This document shows, in pieces, positions 1-8,100 of a stretch of 10,012 nt of DNA (the stretch's first letter is position 1; each line of letters starts with the position of its first letter). Position numbers and translations under genes: made by a program. The notes under the pieces are model-generated. The model was not told the DNA's origin, searched no databases, and saw nothing but the letters and a program-made list of their open reading frames with translations. This stretch comes from Coemansia sp. RSA 1804. Taxonomy: Eukaryota > Kickxellomycota > Kickxellomycetes > Kickxellales > Kickxellaceae. The DNA lies in assembly GCA_027578815.1 (NCBI GenBank), contig JANBTH010000892.1, positions 1 to 10,012 on the forward strand, given 5' to 3'.

Positions 1-1446
1 GAAGTTAGTGTGCTGCTGTCTCCACAGTCGTCACGGAAGACAGGCAGAGGCGCCACGACGCCTCGCTCGAGTCGTAGCGGCGCACGGAAGATGATGGAGA
101 CGCAGGACTCCGATGGTGCCAGCAGCAAGGCTGCCGGTTCACCCATCCCACGCAGGCGCACAACGCGTAGGACAGCCAGTACGGAGAGCCTGGCTAGCAG
201 CACAAATGCAGACGACGAGGCTAGTGCCAAGGAGACAAGTACGACTCCCGTGCGTCGGGGAAGAGTGGCGAAGACGGGCAACAGCGGCGAAAGCATGGAC
301 GGCATGACCAATAAAGCAGATGATGGTAGAGCGACTCTTCTGCCACCACCGCATCCCGATTTAACAAGCGCAGCAGCGGCTCTTGCATTGCTGTCCACCG
401 GAGAGTCTAAAAGCCCCATGGCATCTCAGCAGCATTCGCCGAACCAGTCGGTTGACGAGAGCTTCAAGACGCCGCCTGAAAGCCCGCAGAAGGGGGTTCC
501 TGCTTTGGCCGAGAGTCCCAAGGGGCGCCGGATTGCTGACGAGGCCTCTAAAGATGACTCGTCAAAAGACGGAGAAGACGACGATGGCTTTGAGGACGCA
601 GTTGACGAGATTTCAGATCTCAGCGATGTCGACGACCCGCATTTCACAGAGATCATGAGCGCCAAAGCGGCATCAGTGGTGCTGTCTGCAGCAGAGAGTC
701 TGGCAGGAAGCGTGGTTGGCGGCTCTGACAGTGAAAGCGATGACGACGACGAGGCGCCTGAAGCTGTCACATCAAAGGCGCCAGGGATCACTCGGGCCAG
801 CAATGCGGAGGCAAATGAGACGCACGATGCGGTGGTTCCCAATGGCGAACATGGGCTGGAGCAGTCGGTCCGTGCAAAGAAGAAGCGTCGTGCCCGCCAC
901 CGCAAGCGTGCTGTTGTGGTGGAGGCGAAGAAGAAGATGGCCACTGCGCTGGATGGCCTGTCCAAGCGCCACACGGTGCTCTCCAACACACTTCCATCAG
1001 ACATTCCCCAAGAGTTGCGGCTGGACCTGCACGAGAAGCTTGTGCTTGACCCAAGAAAGCGCTCCACTGCAGCAGCAGCAGCAGCAGAAACAGCCAACAA
1101 CGGCAAGCTCGATGCTGCGGTGCTCGAGCAGTTCGCGCAGCAGAGCAAGAAGCGTGGCATTCCTGACACCGCGGCGGCCTCATCCGCTGAGCGTAAGCGC
1201 ATGCGCAAGGAAAAGAAAAGGAAGAGCAGCGGGGATCGGTCGTCGCGGGTTGTCTCGGGAATCAAGGTTGTTGCATCCAGGCCACCGTCCAAAGCGAACC
1301 TGCTGGCAACTCTGGCCCAGAGCGTGCCAGATTCCGTCCGCCGCTTTGCAAAGGAGAAGCATGGCGGGAGTCGTGTTGAGCGCTCCGATCCACTTCTTGC
1401 CATTGCGCGCAGCAGCAACAAGGCTGCGATTAGTTTCTTCAAGTGA
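1..1446 (+). CDS. Disordered nuclear/nucleolar protein, possibly U3 snoRNA-associated Bud21/Utp16-like (5' end uncertain)
   Basis: The frame is open from the left edge to TGA at 1444-1446. The first in-frame ATG is at 91 (A at -3) and would give 451 aa, but the frame is also open upstream. The sequence ending in CACAG at 27 looks like a 3' splice acceptor, so an upstream exon is possible. The N-terminal third is Ser/Thr-rich with basic patches such as SPIPRRR and PVRRGRVAK, which resemble AT-hooks, and has many S/T-P sites. Next come acidic stretches (about 545-640 and SDSESDDDDEAPEA at about 724-762), a basic block AKKKRRARHRKR (about 874-909), and a segment with LPSDIPQEL (about 991-1017). 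An Ala run, Lys/Arg clusters and a short conserved-looking C terminus ending in SFFK follow. The acidic DDDDEAP, then basic helix, then LP-x-EL order recalls yeast Bud21/Utp16 of the small-subunit processome. That match is from memory and tentative. Coding status is fairly sure; function is not. Confidence 0.72.
   Translation, partial: EVSVLLSPQSSRKTGRGATTPRSSRSGARKMMETQDSDGASSKAAGSPIPRRRTTRRTASTESLASSTNADDEASAKETSTTPVRRGRVAKTGNSGESMDGMTNKADDGRATLLPPPHPDLTSAAAALALLSTGESKSPMASQQHSPNQSVDESFKTPPESPQKGVPALAESPKGRRIADEASKDDSSKDGEDDDGFEDAVDEISDLSDVDDPHFTEIMSAKAASVVLSAAESLAGSVVGGSDSESDDDDEAPEAVTSKAPGITRASNAEANETHDAVVPNGEHGLEQSVRAKKKRRARHRKRAVVVEAKKKMATALDGLSKRHTVLSNTLPSDIPQELRLDLHEKLVLDPRKRSTAAAAAAETANNGKLDAAVLEQFAQQSKKRGIPDTAAASSAERKRMRKEKKRKSSGDRSSRVVSGIKVVASRPPSKANLLATLAQSVPDSVRRFAKEKHGGSRVERSDPLLAIARSSNKAAISFFK
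1069..1087 (+). repeat. (GCA)6 trinucleotide repeat coding for alanine
   Basis: Six uninterrupted GCA units inside the first gene encode a six-alanine run just after a basic segment. This is a short microsatellite within a disordered region and could vary in length between strains. Confidence 0.85.
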
Positions 1447-1503
1447 ACGATGACTTTTAGCTGTGTACGTTGAGTACTTCCTTTCTTCTTTGGCTTTGGA
1501 TGT

Positions 1504-1509
1504 AATAAA
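1504..1509 (+). terminator. Putative polyadenylation signal AATAAA
   Basis: AATAAA lies 58 nt after the stop codon of the first gene and is followed by an A-rich then T-rich stretch (CTTTTTTTAA), the usual arrangement for cleavage and polyadenylation. Confidence 0.6.
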
Positions 1510-1642
1510 AAAATAGCAGGCTCTTTTTTAACGAACAGTCAAACTTTTACTTGTGTTGTGAAGAGGGGATAAAGGGTCATTATTTTTTCTTTCTTTGCAA
1601 GCGTTGTTTTATTTTTTTGCTTACCTCTCTGCTCAAGCGTAC

Positions 1643-1657
1643 TAATATATATATTTA
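1643..1657 (+). promoter_or_regulatory. Possible TATA element
   Basis: The alternating tract TAATATATATATTTA sits about 325 bp upstream of the Elongin-A-like start codon and just before a long pyrimidine tract, an arrangement common in fungal promoters. No transcription start can be assigned from sequence alone. Confidence 0.3.
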
Positions 1658-1855
1658 TCATCCTCTTTCCCCCCTTTTCTATCTGCATTCAAATTTGTCG
1701 CATTTCTATTATCTGTTTTCTGTTTTCTTTTCTCACTGCCGCTCTAATCTGCTACACGCCTATTCTTGCCTCATAGCGACCGCCGAAACAAACAAGGGGA
1801 AAATAACGGTGCTGACTGCTTCCCAGAACACTCTTGTTTGGTCTGGCAACGACGT

Positions 1856-1906
1856 ATGCATATGTACACGTCCGCTCCGACCTGTTTGCATTATATCTTC
1901 AGTTGA
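1856..1906 (+). other. Possible upstream ORF (16 codons) in the leader of the Elongin-A-like gene
   Basis: An ATG at 1856, with a second in-frame ATG at 1862, opens a 16-codon frame that stops with TGA at 1904-1906, 76 nt before the main start. It is in a different frame from the main gene. It would act as a uORF only if transcription starts upstream of 1856, which is unknown. Confidence 0.25.
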
Positions 1907-1982
1907 CAAGGGAGCACACAACACCATTAACACACAGGACGCCTTTTGGCCTGCAGGAACAAGGCTCGGTACAAAGGCTTCT

Positions 1983-3026
1983 ATGGCTGACGACGGCACA
2001 GCAGAGCCTCCTCCACGCATCCCAGCGCTAACAACCATATGCCAGCGAATGGTCGCCACAAACATCCAGCGGATACGGCACTTGGGCGTGGTGCCACAGT
2101 TCCTGATATCAGAGGCACTTTCTCAGTGCACGCCTGAGCAGCTGGAGACGATCGAGGCGCTGAATCCGCACATCATTGATGATAATGATGCGTTGTGGGC
2201 ATCGCACTGCAGACAAAAGTACACCTCACTCAAAGCGCTGCGTGATACCATGGCTGAGGGCCCTGAGCAACCCGTATCGTCATGGCGCACATTATACTTT
2301 GACATGAAGCGCCGGGACGAGCAGCGTGCCCGAGAGATCATGGAGCGTGTGCGCGAGAAGACAGCTGCGCTGGAGCGGGAGCGGAATTCGCGCAAAATTC
2401 AGATCACCCGGGTGCCAATACGCGAGCCCAGAAGCCGGGGGAGTGGGGCACAGAGGTCCGGCGATGCGCAGCTAAGGCAGAGGGCGGCTGGCACCTCACT
2501 GCTCCAGCGGGCACGCCAGGAAGCCAAGGCGCACATCTCCATGCTGGGCGGACCACGCAGCCGCAATCACCAGTGGCCCCAGCCGAAGGCAGCAGCTGAT
2601 TCAGGCAGCAGTATCCAGAAGCATCCACATATACGCACGAGTGTGCCGCGCCATAGTCTAGCATCACAGACTGCTCATATGTCGCCGTCTGGGTCGCCTG
2701 AGCAGTCGCCGCCGCACCACGTGCAGACTTACTCGCCGCCATACTTTTCCTCGGCCTCATCGTGCTCGCCAGCAAACTCCGCATACTCGCCAACATACTC
2801 GGCGTACTCGCCGCCCTACGTGCCAGAGCTCACAGGTAACGCCGAGACCAGCAGCAGCGACACGTCGTCCTCGGCATTCAATATCTTTGAGGACGTGTTT
2901 GGCGTGTCGACCGCCGCTGCTTGCACTACTCTGGCTTCCACCGTGGTGATCAAAGAACAATCGCGCAAGAGGCGACGACCGCAAAGAGAAGGCGTCACTG
3001 ATGCAGAAGCGCCAGCCAAAAAGTAG
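1983..3026 (+). CDS. ELA1: Elongin-A-like protein (BC-box substrate-receptor/transcription elongation factor)
   Basis: This 347-aa protein matches the Elongin A (RNA polymerase II transcription factor SIII subunit A) family. Residues 15-24 (ALTTICQRMV) fit the BC-box consensus [APST]LxxxCxxx[AILV], which binds Elongin C. Residues about 33-80 carry the family's second block: HLGVVPQFLI, CTPEQLETIE, NP and LW. Residue 101 begins the conserved SWRTLY, followed by an Arg/Glu-rich helix (107-134) and SRKIQIT (136-142). In yeast, Ela1 joins Elc1 and Cul3 in a ubiquitin ligase that degrades stalled RNA polymerase II; metazoan Elongin A also stimulates elongation. The C-terminal half is disordered and rich in Ser, Pro and Gln, with a Tyr-Ser-Pro tract (250-279) and a basic nuclear-localisation-like cluster SRKRRR (327-332). 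The start at 1983 is the first ATG in a long stop-free frame and lies 14 residues before the BC-box, as usual for the family. No intron is needed. Confidence 0.9.
   Translation: MADDGTAEPPPRIPALTTICQRMVATNIQRIRHLGVVPQFLISEALSQCTPEQLETIEALNPHIIDDNDALWASHCRQKYTSLKALRDTMAEGPEQPVSSWRTLYFDMKRRDEQRAREIMERVREKTAALERERNSRKIQITRVPIREPRSRGSGAQRSGDAQLRQRAAGTSLLQRARQEAKAHISMLGGPRSRNHQWPQPKAAADSGSSIQKHPHIRTSVPRHSLASQTAHMSPSGSPEQSPPHHVQTYSPPYFSSASSCSPANSAYSPTYSAYSPPYVPELTGNAETSSSDTSSSAFNIFEDVFGVSTAAACTTLASTVVIKEQSRKRRRPQREGVTDAEAPAKK
2730..2822 (+). repeat. Tyr-Ser-Pro repeat tract resembling the RNA polymerase II CTD
   Basis: Residues 250-279 and Val280 of the Elongin-A-like protein contain YSPPY, then YSPTYSAYSPPY at 268-279. 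The four YSP[PT]Y- or YSPxx-type units are irregularly spaced, and the codons TAC-TCG-CCG/CCA recur. The preceding 25 residues also contain several S-P pairs. The resemblance to the CTD heptad (consensus YSPTSPS) is seen directly; any functional mimicry is inference. Confidence 0.6.
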
Positions 3027-3281
3027 CTACACCGATACTTTTATTTTGTCTTTTTATGCTTTCTAGCGCTAGAAATGAACATTCCTAATGTATTATAAGA
3101 CGGGAAAGATCTCTCACAGCAGTGGCAGTATCCTGGTCCATTTCAGGGCTCCGCATCCTCTTGATTGCCTTCTGTATCAACAGCAACTAAACAGCACCGG
3201 TTTCGATTGATGTAAAGAACTAATGGATGGATGAAGGAAAAAGAACTAAACAACCCCCCCCCAATACCCTTAGCAATGGTC
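3027..3281. other. Convergent intergenic spacer between the Elongin-A-like and phosphomannomutase genes
   Basis: This 255-bp stretch lies between two stop codons that face each other, so it must hold both 3' UTRs. It contains T-rich sequence just after the Elongin-A-like stop, a 16-bp perfect palindrome (3060-3075), an ATTATAA-containing segment, and a run of nine C (3254-3262) close to the phosphomannomutase stop. TTTATT at 3040-3045 reads AATAAA on the minus strand and could be the phosphomannomutase poly(A) signal, although it is 237 nt past that stop. Confidence 0.6.
3060..3075. repeat. 16-bp perfect palindrome TTTCTAGCGCTAGAAA
   Basis: The sequence is identical to its reverse complement over 16 bp, with no spacer, and sits between two convergent genes 34 nt past the Elongin-A-like stop codon. 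As a zero-loop palindrome it would be a poor RNA hairpin but a good site for a dimeric DNA-binding protein. Confidence 0.8.
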
Positions 3282-4196
3282 TTAGATCTTGAACAGATCC
3301 TTGACAATGGCCTCGGTCTCCTCGGGATTCTTGACGGAATGGCCGATAGTGTCGTCGTGGTTGTAGATCTCCCAGTCGTTGCCGCCCTTGAACGTCTTGT
3401 CGCCAAAGAAGTGGATCTTGGTGAAGCCCTCCTTCTCAATATGTCTCAGACAGTACGTCTTGTCCCAGCCCTCGGGGAAGACATCAAACGAGATCTGGCC
3501 GCCAATGGAGAACTTGAGCCCCATGTCAGAGAACTCGTTCTGCAAAGCGACAACAAACTTTTCGCGGATCTTGTGCTCAAGATCAAAACGCTCGTAGTTC
3601 ATGCGCTCCTCGTGTGAGCAGCTACGTCCAATGGGCGAGACGTTGATCATGCCCTGACGGAACTCGATGAAGGTGCCGCGCTTCTGGGGTAGCTCGAGGT
3701 CGGCGATGTAGCGCAGGCAAAAGTTCACTAGTTTGGCGTAGCGGTCCTCGCCCATGTACTTTATGAAGCTGTTCTTGGGCAGCTCCTGGCCTTTGCGGAA
3801 CGCTGTGAGTCCGTTCTCCGAGAAGCAAAAGTCAAACATGTCCAGTGCATCATTGCCCAGCTGCTCCTTCTGCTTCGCTAGATCGGATCCGCCGACAAAC
3901 CCGACCACGCACTTTTTGCGCAGATCGCTCAGCGTCTTCTTCATGCTCTCGGTGATAGTCTAGAAGAAAGGAGGAAAAGTAGAGAATGCAGAAAGCGGAG
4001 TGTGTCCTGTTTAGTAGGCTGCTTCTGGTCTCTGTCGAGCTGTTTTTGTAGAGCATATTGCACACACGGGTCTGACTAGGGCCGTCTGGAGTGACAGGCG
4101 CATACTTACGAGGCGTGCTGGAGTCAGCGTTCCATCGACGTCAAAGAGACAGATGGTGTTGGGATACTCGCGGTCGGACCAGTCGGACGAAGTCAT
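3282..4196 (-). CDS. SEC53: Phosphomannomutase, join(3282..3959, 4110..4196) on the minus strand
   Basis: The enzyme converts mannose-6-phosphate to mannose-1-phosphate in the cytosol, the precursor of GDP-mannose for N-glycosylation, O-mannosylation, GPI anchors and cell-wall mannan. Exon 1 (4196-4110) encodes 29 residues and holds the HAD-superfamily motif FDVDGTLT at 18-25, with the nucleophile Asp19 and acid/base Asp21. Exon 2 (3959-3282) supplies the rest: GFVGGSD (49-55), FSENGLTAF (75-83), GMINVSPIGR (132-141), SIGGQISFDVFPEGWDKT (180-197) and HFFGDKTFKGGND (212-224), all hallmark eukaryotic PMM segments. The spliced protein is 254 aa, exactly the length of yeast Sec53. The intron falls in phase 0 directly after TPARL, and exon 2 resumes with TITESMKKTL, aligning with the family without a gap. 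The gene is divergent from the P5A ATPase and convergent with the Elongin-A-like gene. No key residue is missing. Confidence 0.97.
3960..4109 (-). other. Spliceosomal intron (150 nt) in the phosphomannomutase gene
   Basis: On the minus strand the donor is GTAAGT (4109-4104) and the acceptor is CTTTCTTCTAG, ending at 3960. A TACTAAA branch-site candidate lies at 4016-4010, about 50 nt before the acceptor. The length is a multiple of three, but an in-frame TAA within the branch region (4013-4011) would end translation if the intron were retained, leaving only the first 29 residues plus 32 foreign ones. Confidence 0.95.
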
Positions 4197-5190
4197 GGTG
4201 ATCTAATAGCGACTGGGGCTTCTCCTAGAACAAAAGAAAAATAAAAACTCCAAGAACGGCGTTGGTGAAGGCTGCTGTGCTGAAAAAAGGGAAGGAAAGA
4301 AGAGAGAAACGGTTTAAATACAGACTGCGATTTGCTGAAGCAAGAAGGGAAGAGCAAAGAACGAAAGACAGCAGCGCGAGCTTTGGCTCAATTTAAAGGA
4401 GCACTGTGGTTTCCCACTTTCCTTTCTCCACCCACTGGCTTCAATCTCTCCCTTTGTTGTGCTGCTTGCAAAGAATGTGTTTGTGGAGATCGGTAGCACA
4501 GCTGAAAAACATGGAAATAAAGAAAGGTCCACGACGGCAGTTTTGCGCACGCTGGACCGGATGAGAAAGAGGAGCGTGCTTTTGTGATTGTGTTGGAGAA
4601 CGCCAAGGCGCTGTTCGGCAATCTGTTTATTGTGTTTGTGCCCGGTTTGGTGCGGTCCCAGCGCGGTCTCTCCTACATGCTGAGAGAGAAAAGAAAAGCT
4701 CCATTGCTGCAGCGGATGCAGCAGCAGCAGTTGCCGTTACAGCCGCATAAACGGTCTTCATGTCAAGCATAACCCCTCGACCTTCATCTTCTTGGTGTTG
4801 TATGCTTATACACCTTAGTGATCTGTGCACGCCACCACACCCGCCTCCTTTCGTTGTGGTAAAGGCAAAAAAGAGTGTGCAATGAATGCTATGTGCTGGC
4901 AGCAACCGACTTGCTCCACGTGTCAGATGTGGGATGGAAGGAGGGCCTTGCTTTTTCCTTTCTCTTTTCTTCTTCACAAAATATAGTTTTTATTATTGTT
5001 GTAAAGAGATAAATCTTTCTTTATCAATTTGGTTCCTAGATTCCTAGAACGACGACATACATTTTGTGACACTTTCCGCGTGCTGATTCGACTGAATTCT
5101 AGCCAGCCTACAATTGTCCTCCTCCTTTTTTCTTGTAACAAATTCAGCCCATCCACGAACCACTAGAGCGAAACGCAACACGAACAAAAT
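4197..5190. other. Divergent intergenic region (promoters of phosphomannomutase and P5A ATPase)
   Basis: This 994-bp stretch separates two divergent start codons and should hold both promoters and 5' UTRs. I see no convincing gene, tRNA, snoRNA or mobile element in it. Visible items are a purine-rich stretch on the plus strand next to the phosphomannomutase start (about 4225-4310), a TATTTAAA-like element on the minus strand at 4320-4313, a GCAGCAGCAGCAG run near 4719-4731, and an AT-rich segment about 200 bp before the ATPase start. An exact 8-bp tandem duplication (TTCCTAGA, twice, 5033-5048) is also present. The middle (about 4550-4680) is more GC-rich and looks mildly codon-like, but has no ATG-initiated frame of useful length. 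Confidence 0.55.
4313..4320 (-). promoter_or_regulatory. Possible TATA-like element upstream of phosphomannomutase
   Basis: On the minus strand the sequence reads TATTTAAA, about 117-124 bp upstream of the phosphomannomutase ATG. The position suits a fungal TATA box, but such short AT motifs arise by chance in spacers of this composition. Confidence 0.25.
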
Positions 5191-8100
5191 ATGGCGTAAG
5201 TCTTTGGCTACATTCCGTGCAAGCGAATTGCAACAGCCTTGCTCTCTCTCCCTATTTCTTATGCTTTCTCCTGTGCACTCAGCAACGGTTCATTGCGCAC
5301 ACAATACAACGCTACTAACATCTCGATAAGGAAAGCAAATTTGCCGTCAGTAATGTAGATCGCCATCGCAGCTTCTAGTGCAAGGCAAGGCGGTGGAATC
5401 AGCAACGCTGCATCGGCGACTACCCGTGTTCCAGCACGCATATGTGTGGCCATTCACGTTCGTGTACCCGGCGTGGCTCTACATCTACACGGTGCGGTAC
5501 GATGAGATTCTGGGGTCGCAGGAGTTCACGGCGCTGTCGTTGCTGGGAGTGGTGATGTCGCATGCGCTTGTTTTCTTGATGTGCCAGTGGAGCGTCAACA
5601 TCAACGCGCTGCTGACCTGCCAGTCGGTGGACAGCCCGTATGATGCCGAGATTGTCAAGGTTCTTGCAGCCAGCCACTTTGGCAAAAACGCAATGTGTCC
5701 CATGGTGTATGGGGTGAATGTGCATGATGAATCGCGGCCGCAGCTGTCGTTTACGTTTCAGGCGCTAAAGTACATCTATGACGACGACAAAAAGGTGTTT
5801 AGTCCGGTGTCGTATCCCTCTGACAGCAACCCGCGGCTGGGCGAGCTCCAGCAGGCGCCAGGTCTTTCGAGCAGTCTGGAGATCAAGGAGGCACTGGAAA
5901 GGTACGGCGAGAATAGGTTCAAGATCCCAGTGCCAACATTCATTGATCTGTTCAAGGAGCATGCGGTTGCGCCGTTCTTTGTGTTCCAGATATTCTGTGT
6001 CGGACTGTGGTGTATGGACGAGTACTGGTACTACTCAACGTTTTCGCTTGTGATGCTTGTGGTGTTTGAGTCGACCCTCGTGTTCCAACGCCTGCGCACG
6101 CTGAACGAGTTCAGCACGCTGTCGATGCATCCGTATCGGATCCAGGCGTTCCGCAATGGCGCGTGGAACGAGGTGGGTACCGAAGCGCTCTGCCCAGGCG
6201 ACATTATCTCAGTCATTCGGTCGCAGGATGACAGCGGCGTGCCCTGCGATGTAATTCTGCTGGAAGGCAGCTGCATCGCCAACGAGGCGATGCTGTCAGG
6301 CGAGTCGACGCCGCAGCTCAAGGAGCCGATCCAGCTGCGCGACGGCGCCGATATTCTTGACATGGAAGGCGAGGACAAGAACAGCATGCTTTTTGGCGGC
6401 ACCAAGGTTCTTCAGGTGGAGGCACCCAGCGAAAACAGCAGGCTTGCTACGCCGGACGGCGGGAGTGCGTGCTACGTGCTGCGCACCGGATTCGGAACTT
6501 CGCAAGGCGAGCTCGTGCGCACAATGGTGCACAGCACTGAGCGAGTCTCGGCAGACAACAAAGAGTCGTATCTTTTTATTGGGTTTCTGCTGATCTTTGC
6601 CATTATGGCGTCGGCGTATGTGTGGATCGAGTGCAGCAAGAACCCGGATCGTCCGAGATCCAAGGTGCTTCTGCATTGCGTACTGATTATTACGTCCGTG
6701 GTTCCGCCCGAGCTGCCAATGGAGCTGTCGATGGCGGTGAACTCGTCGCTGATGGCGCTGACCAAGCTGGCGATCTTCTGTACGGAGCCCTTCCGCATCC
6801 CGTATGCCGGAAAGATTGACATCTGCTGTTTCGACAAGACCGGCACCATCACTGGCGAGGATCTTGTTGTTGAGGGCGTTGCTGGCGTGCCAGGCTGTGC
6901 CGACCCGTTGACGCTGGGCGACGCCGACAGCGCGGTGGGTCTTGAGGGCGCACTGACTCTGGCCACCGCACATGCGCTGGTTCAGCTCGACGATGGCGAC
7001 CTGGTGGGCGACCCGATGGAGCGCGCACAGCTCGAAGCGGCCGGGTTCAAGCTGGTGACCAGCGACATCATTGTTCCCAGCACGGCCGAGCCGCTTCTCC
7101 AAAAGGTTGGCGCTAACCCAGAGAAACTTAGAATTGCCGTAAGTCGCCGCTTTCCGTTTTCATCGGCACTCAAGCGTAGCGGTACACTAAGCAAGATCAA
7201 GGGTGGGCTTCCGTCGACCAGCAGCGCAGGCAAGGCAAAGCACAGCTACTTTGCAGCAGTCAAGGGTGCACCAGAAACAATCCGCGGTATGCTCCGGACG
7301 GTGCCGAGCTGGTACGACGAGACATACAAGACATTCAGCCGTCGTGGCGGGCGTGTGCTTGCGCTCGGATGCAAGTGGGTTCTACGCGACACGGCGTACA
7401 GCGAGGCGGAGCTCAGCGAGATCCTGCGCGAGGATGTGGAGGCGGGGCTGGAGTTCCAGGGCTTCCTTGTCTTCAGCTGTCCACTTAAGGAGGACTCGGC
7501 CAGTGCGATCCAGATGCTGAACGAGTCGTCGCATCGCTGCGTGATGATCACTGGCGACAGTCCGCTTACCGCCGCCCACGTTGCGCGTGAGGTTGGCATT
7601 GTCGATCGCGGCGTGCTGATATTTGATGTTGAGGCCGGCTCGCAGCAGAAGCAGCAGTTGGATAGTGATAGCGATAACGCCGTTGTTGTGTGCACGTCGG
7701 TTGACGAGACCATGCGCTTCGAGGTCGATGCCAGCGACGCGCGCCGGATGCAACGCGCAATGGATGGATGGGATCTCTGCATGACTGGCGCAGCGCTGGA
7801 TGTGCTGAGGACAACACCGCTGTGGTCCGACTATCTGATGCACCACGTGTGGATCTACGCTCGTGTCAGCCCGTCGCAGAAGGAGTTTGTGCTGACCGAG
7901 TACAAGTCCGCCGACTACATCACGCTTATGTGTGGCGATGGCACCAACGACGTGGGTGCGCTGAAGCAGGCTCATGTTGGTGTGGCACTGCTCAACGGTA
8001 GCATCGAGGATCTCAAGGCGATTGCCGAACGCCAGACCATCCTGCGTCTGAAACATGCGTACGATGCGCAGTGCAAGATAGCGCGCCGTTTCAACCAGCC

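Larger units (their letters stand above)
1447..1982. other. Tandem intergenic spacer: 3' end of gene 1 and promoter/leader of the Elongin-A-like gene
   Basis: This 536-bp stretch holds no convincing gene. It begins with the poly(A) signal of the upstream gene, continues as T-rich sequence, has an alternating TA tract near 1643-1657, and then a strong pyrimidine tract (about 1658-1745). The last 240 bp are more balanced and probably form the 5' leader of the next gene. The frame of the downstream gene happens to be open from about 1551, but contains no ATG before 1983. Confidence 0.6.

Noticed and set aside
426..1442. 338-codon open frame on the minus strand under the first gene
   Set aside because: The product is Ser/Ala-rich low complexity mirroring the Asp/Ser/Lys codons of the plus-strand frame. 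The plus-strand frame has a poly(A) signal after it and a more coherent acidic/basic organisation.
716..1453. 245-codon plus-strand frame in a second register of gene 1
   Set aside because: It overlaps the better-supported frame and is an Arg/Gln/Ser-rich shadow of it (the GCA run read as Gln).
1551..1982. In-frame upstream extension of the Elongin-A-like gene
   Set aside because: It has no ATG before 1983, is Phe/Tyr/Leu-rich from a pyrimidine tract, and has the base composition of a spacer. The family normally has its BC-box near the N terminus, as it is when starting at 1983.
4677..4772. 31-codon ATG-initiated frame with a Gln run in the divergent spacer
   Set aside because: It is short, low complexity and without homology I recognise; chance expectation for such frames in a 1-kb spacer is high.
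5033..5048. Tandem TTCCTAGA repeat as a heat-shock element
   Set aside because: The TTC and GAA units are separated by three bases rather than the two of a canonical element, and only two copies are present.
4197..5190. tRNA, snoRNA or mobile-element remnant in the large spacer
   Set aside because: I looked by eye on both strands for the tRNA B box, C/D box pairs, terminal inverted repeats and target-site duplications and found none.
5349..5378. Alternative splice acceptors for the ATPase intron (AG at 5349-5350, 5370-5371, 5377-5378)
   Set aside because: After the 5-nt exon, each puts translation out of frame and meets a stop codon (TAG at 5376 for the first two, TGA near 5502 for the third).
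6296..7102. 268-codon minus-strand frame
   Set aside because: It is antisense to the catalytic core of the ATPase and carries no domain signature.
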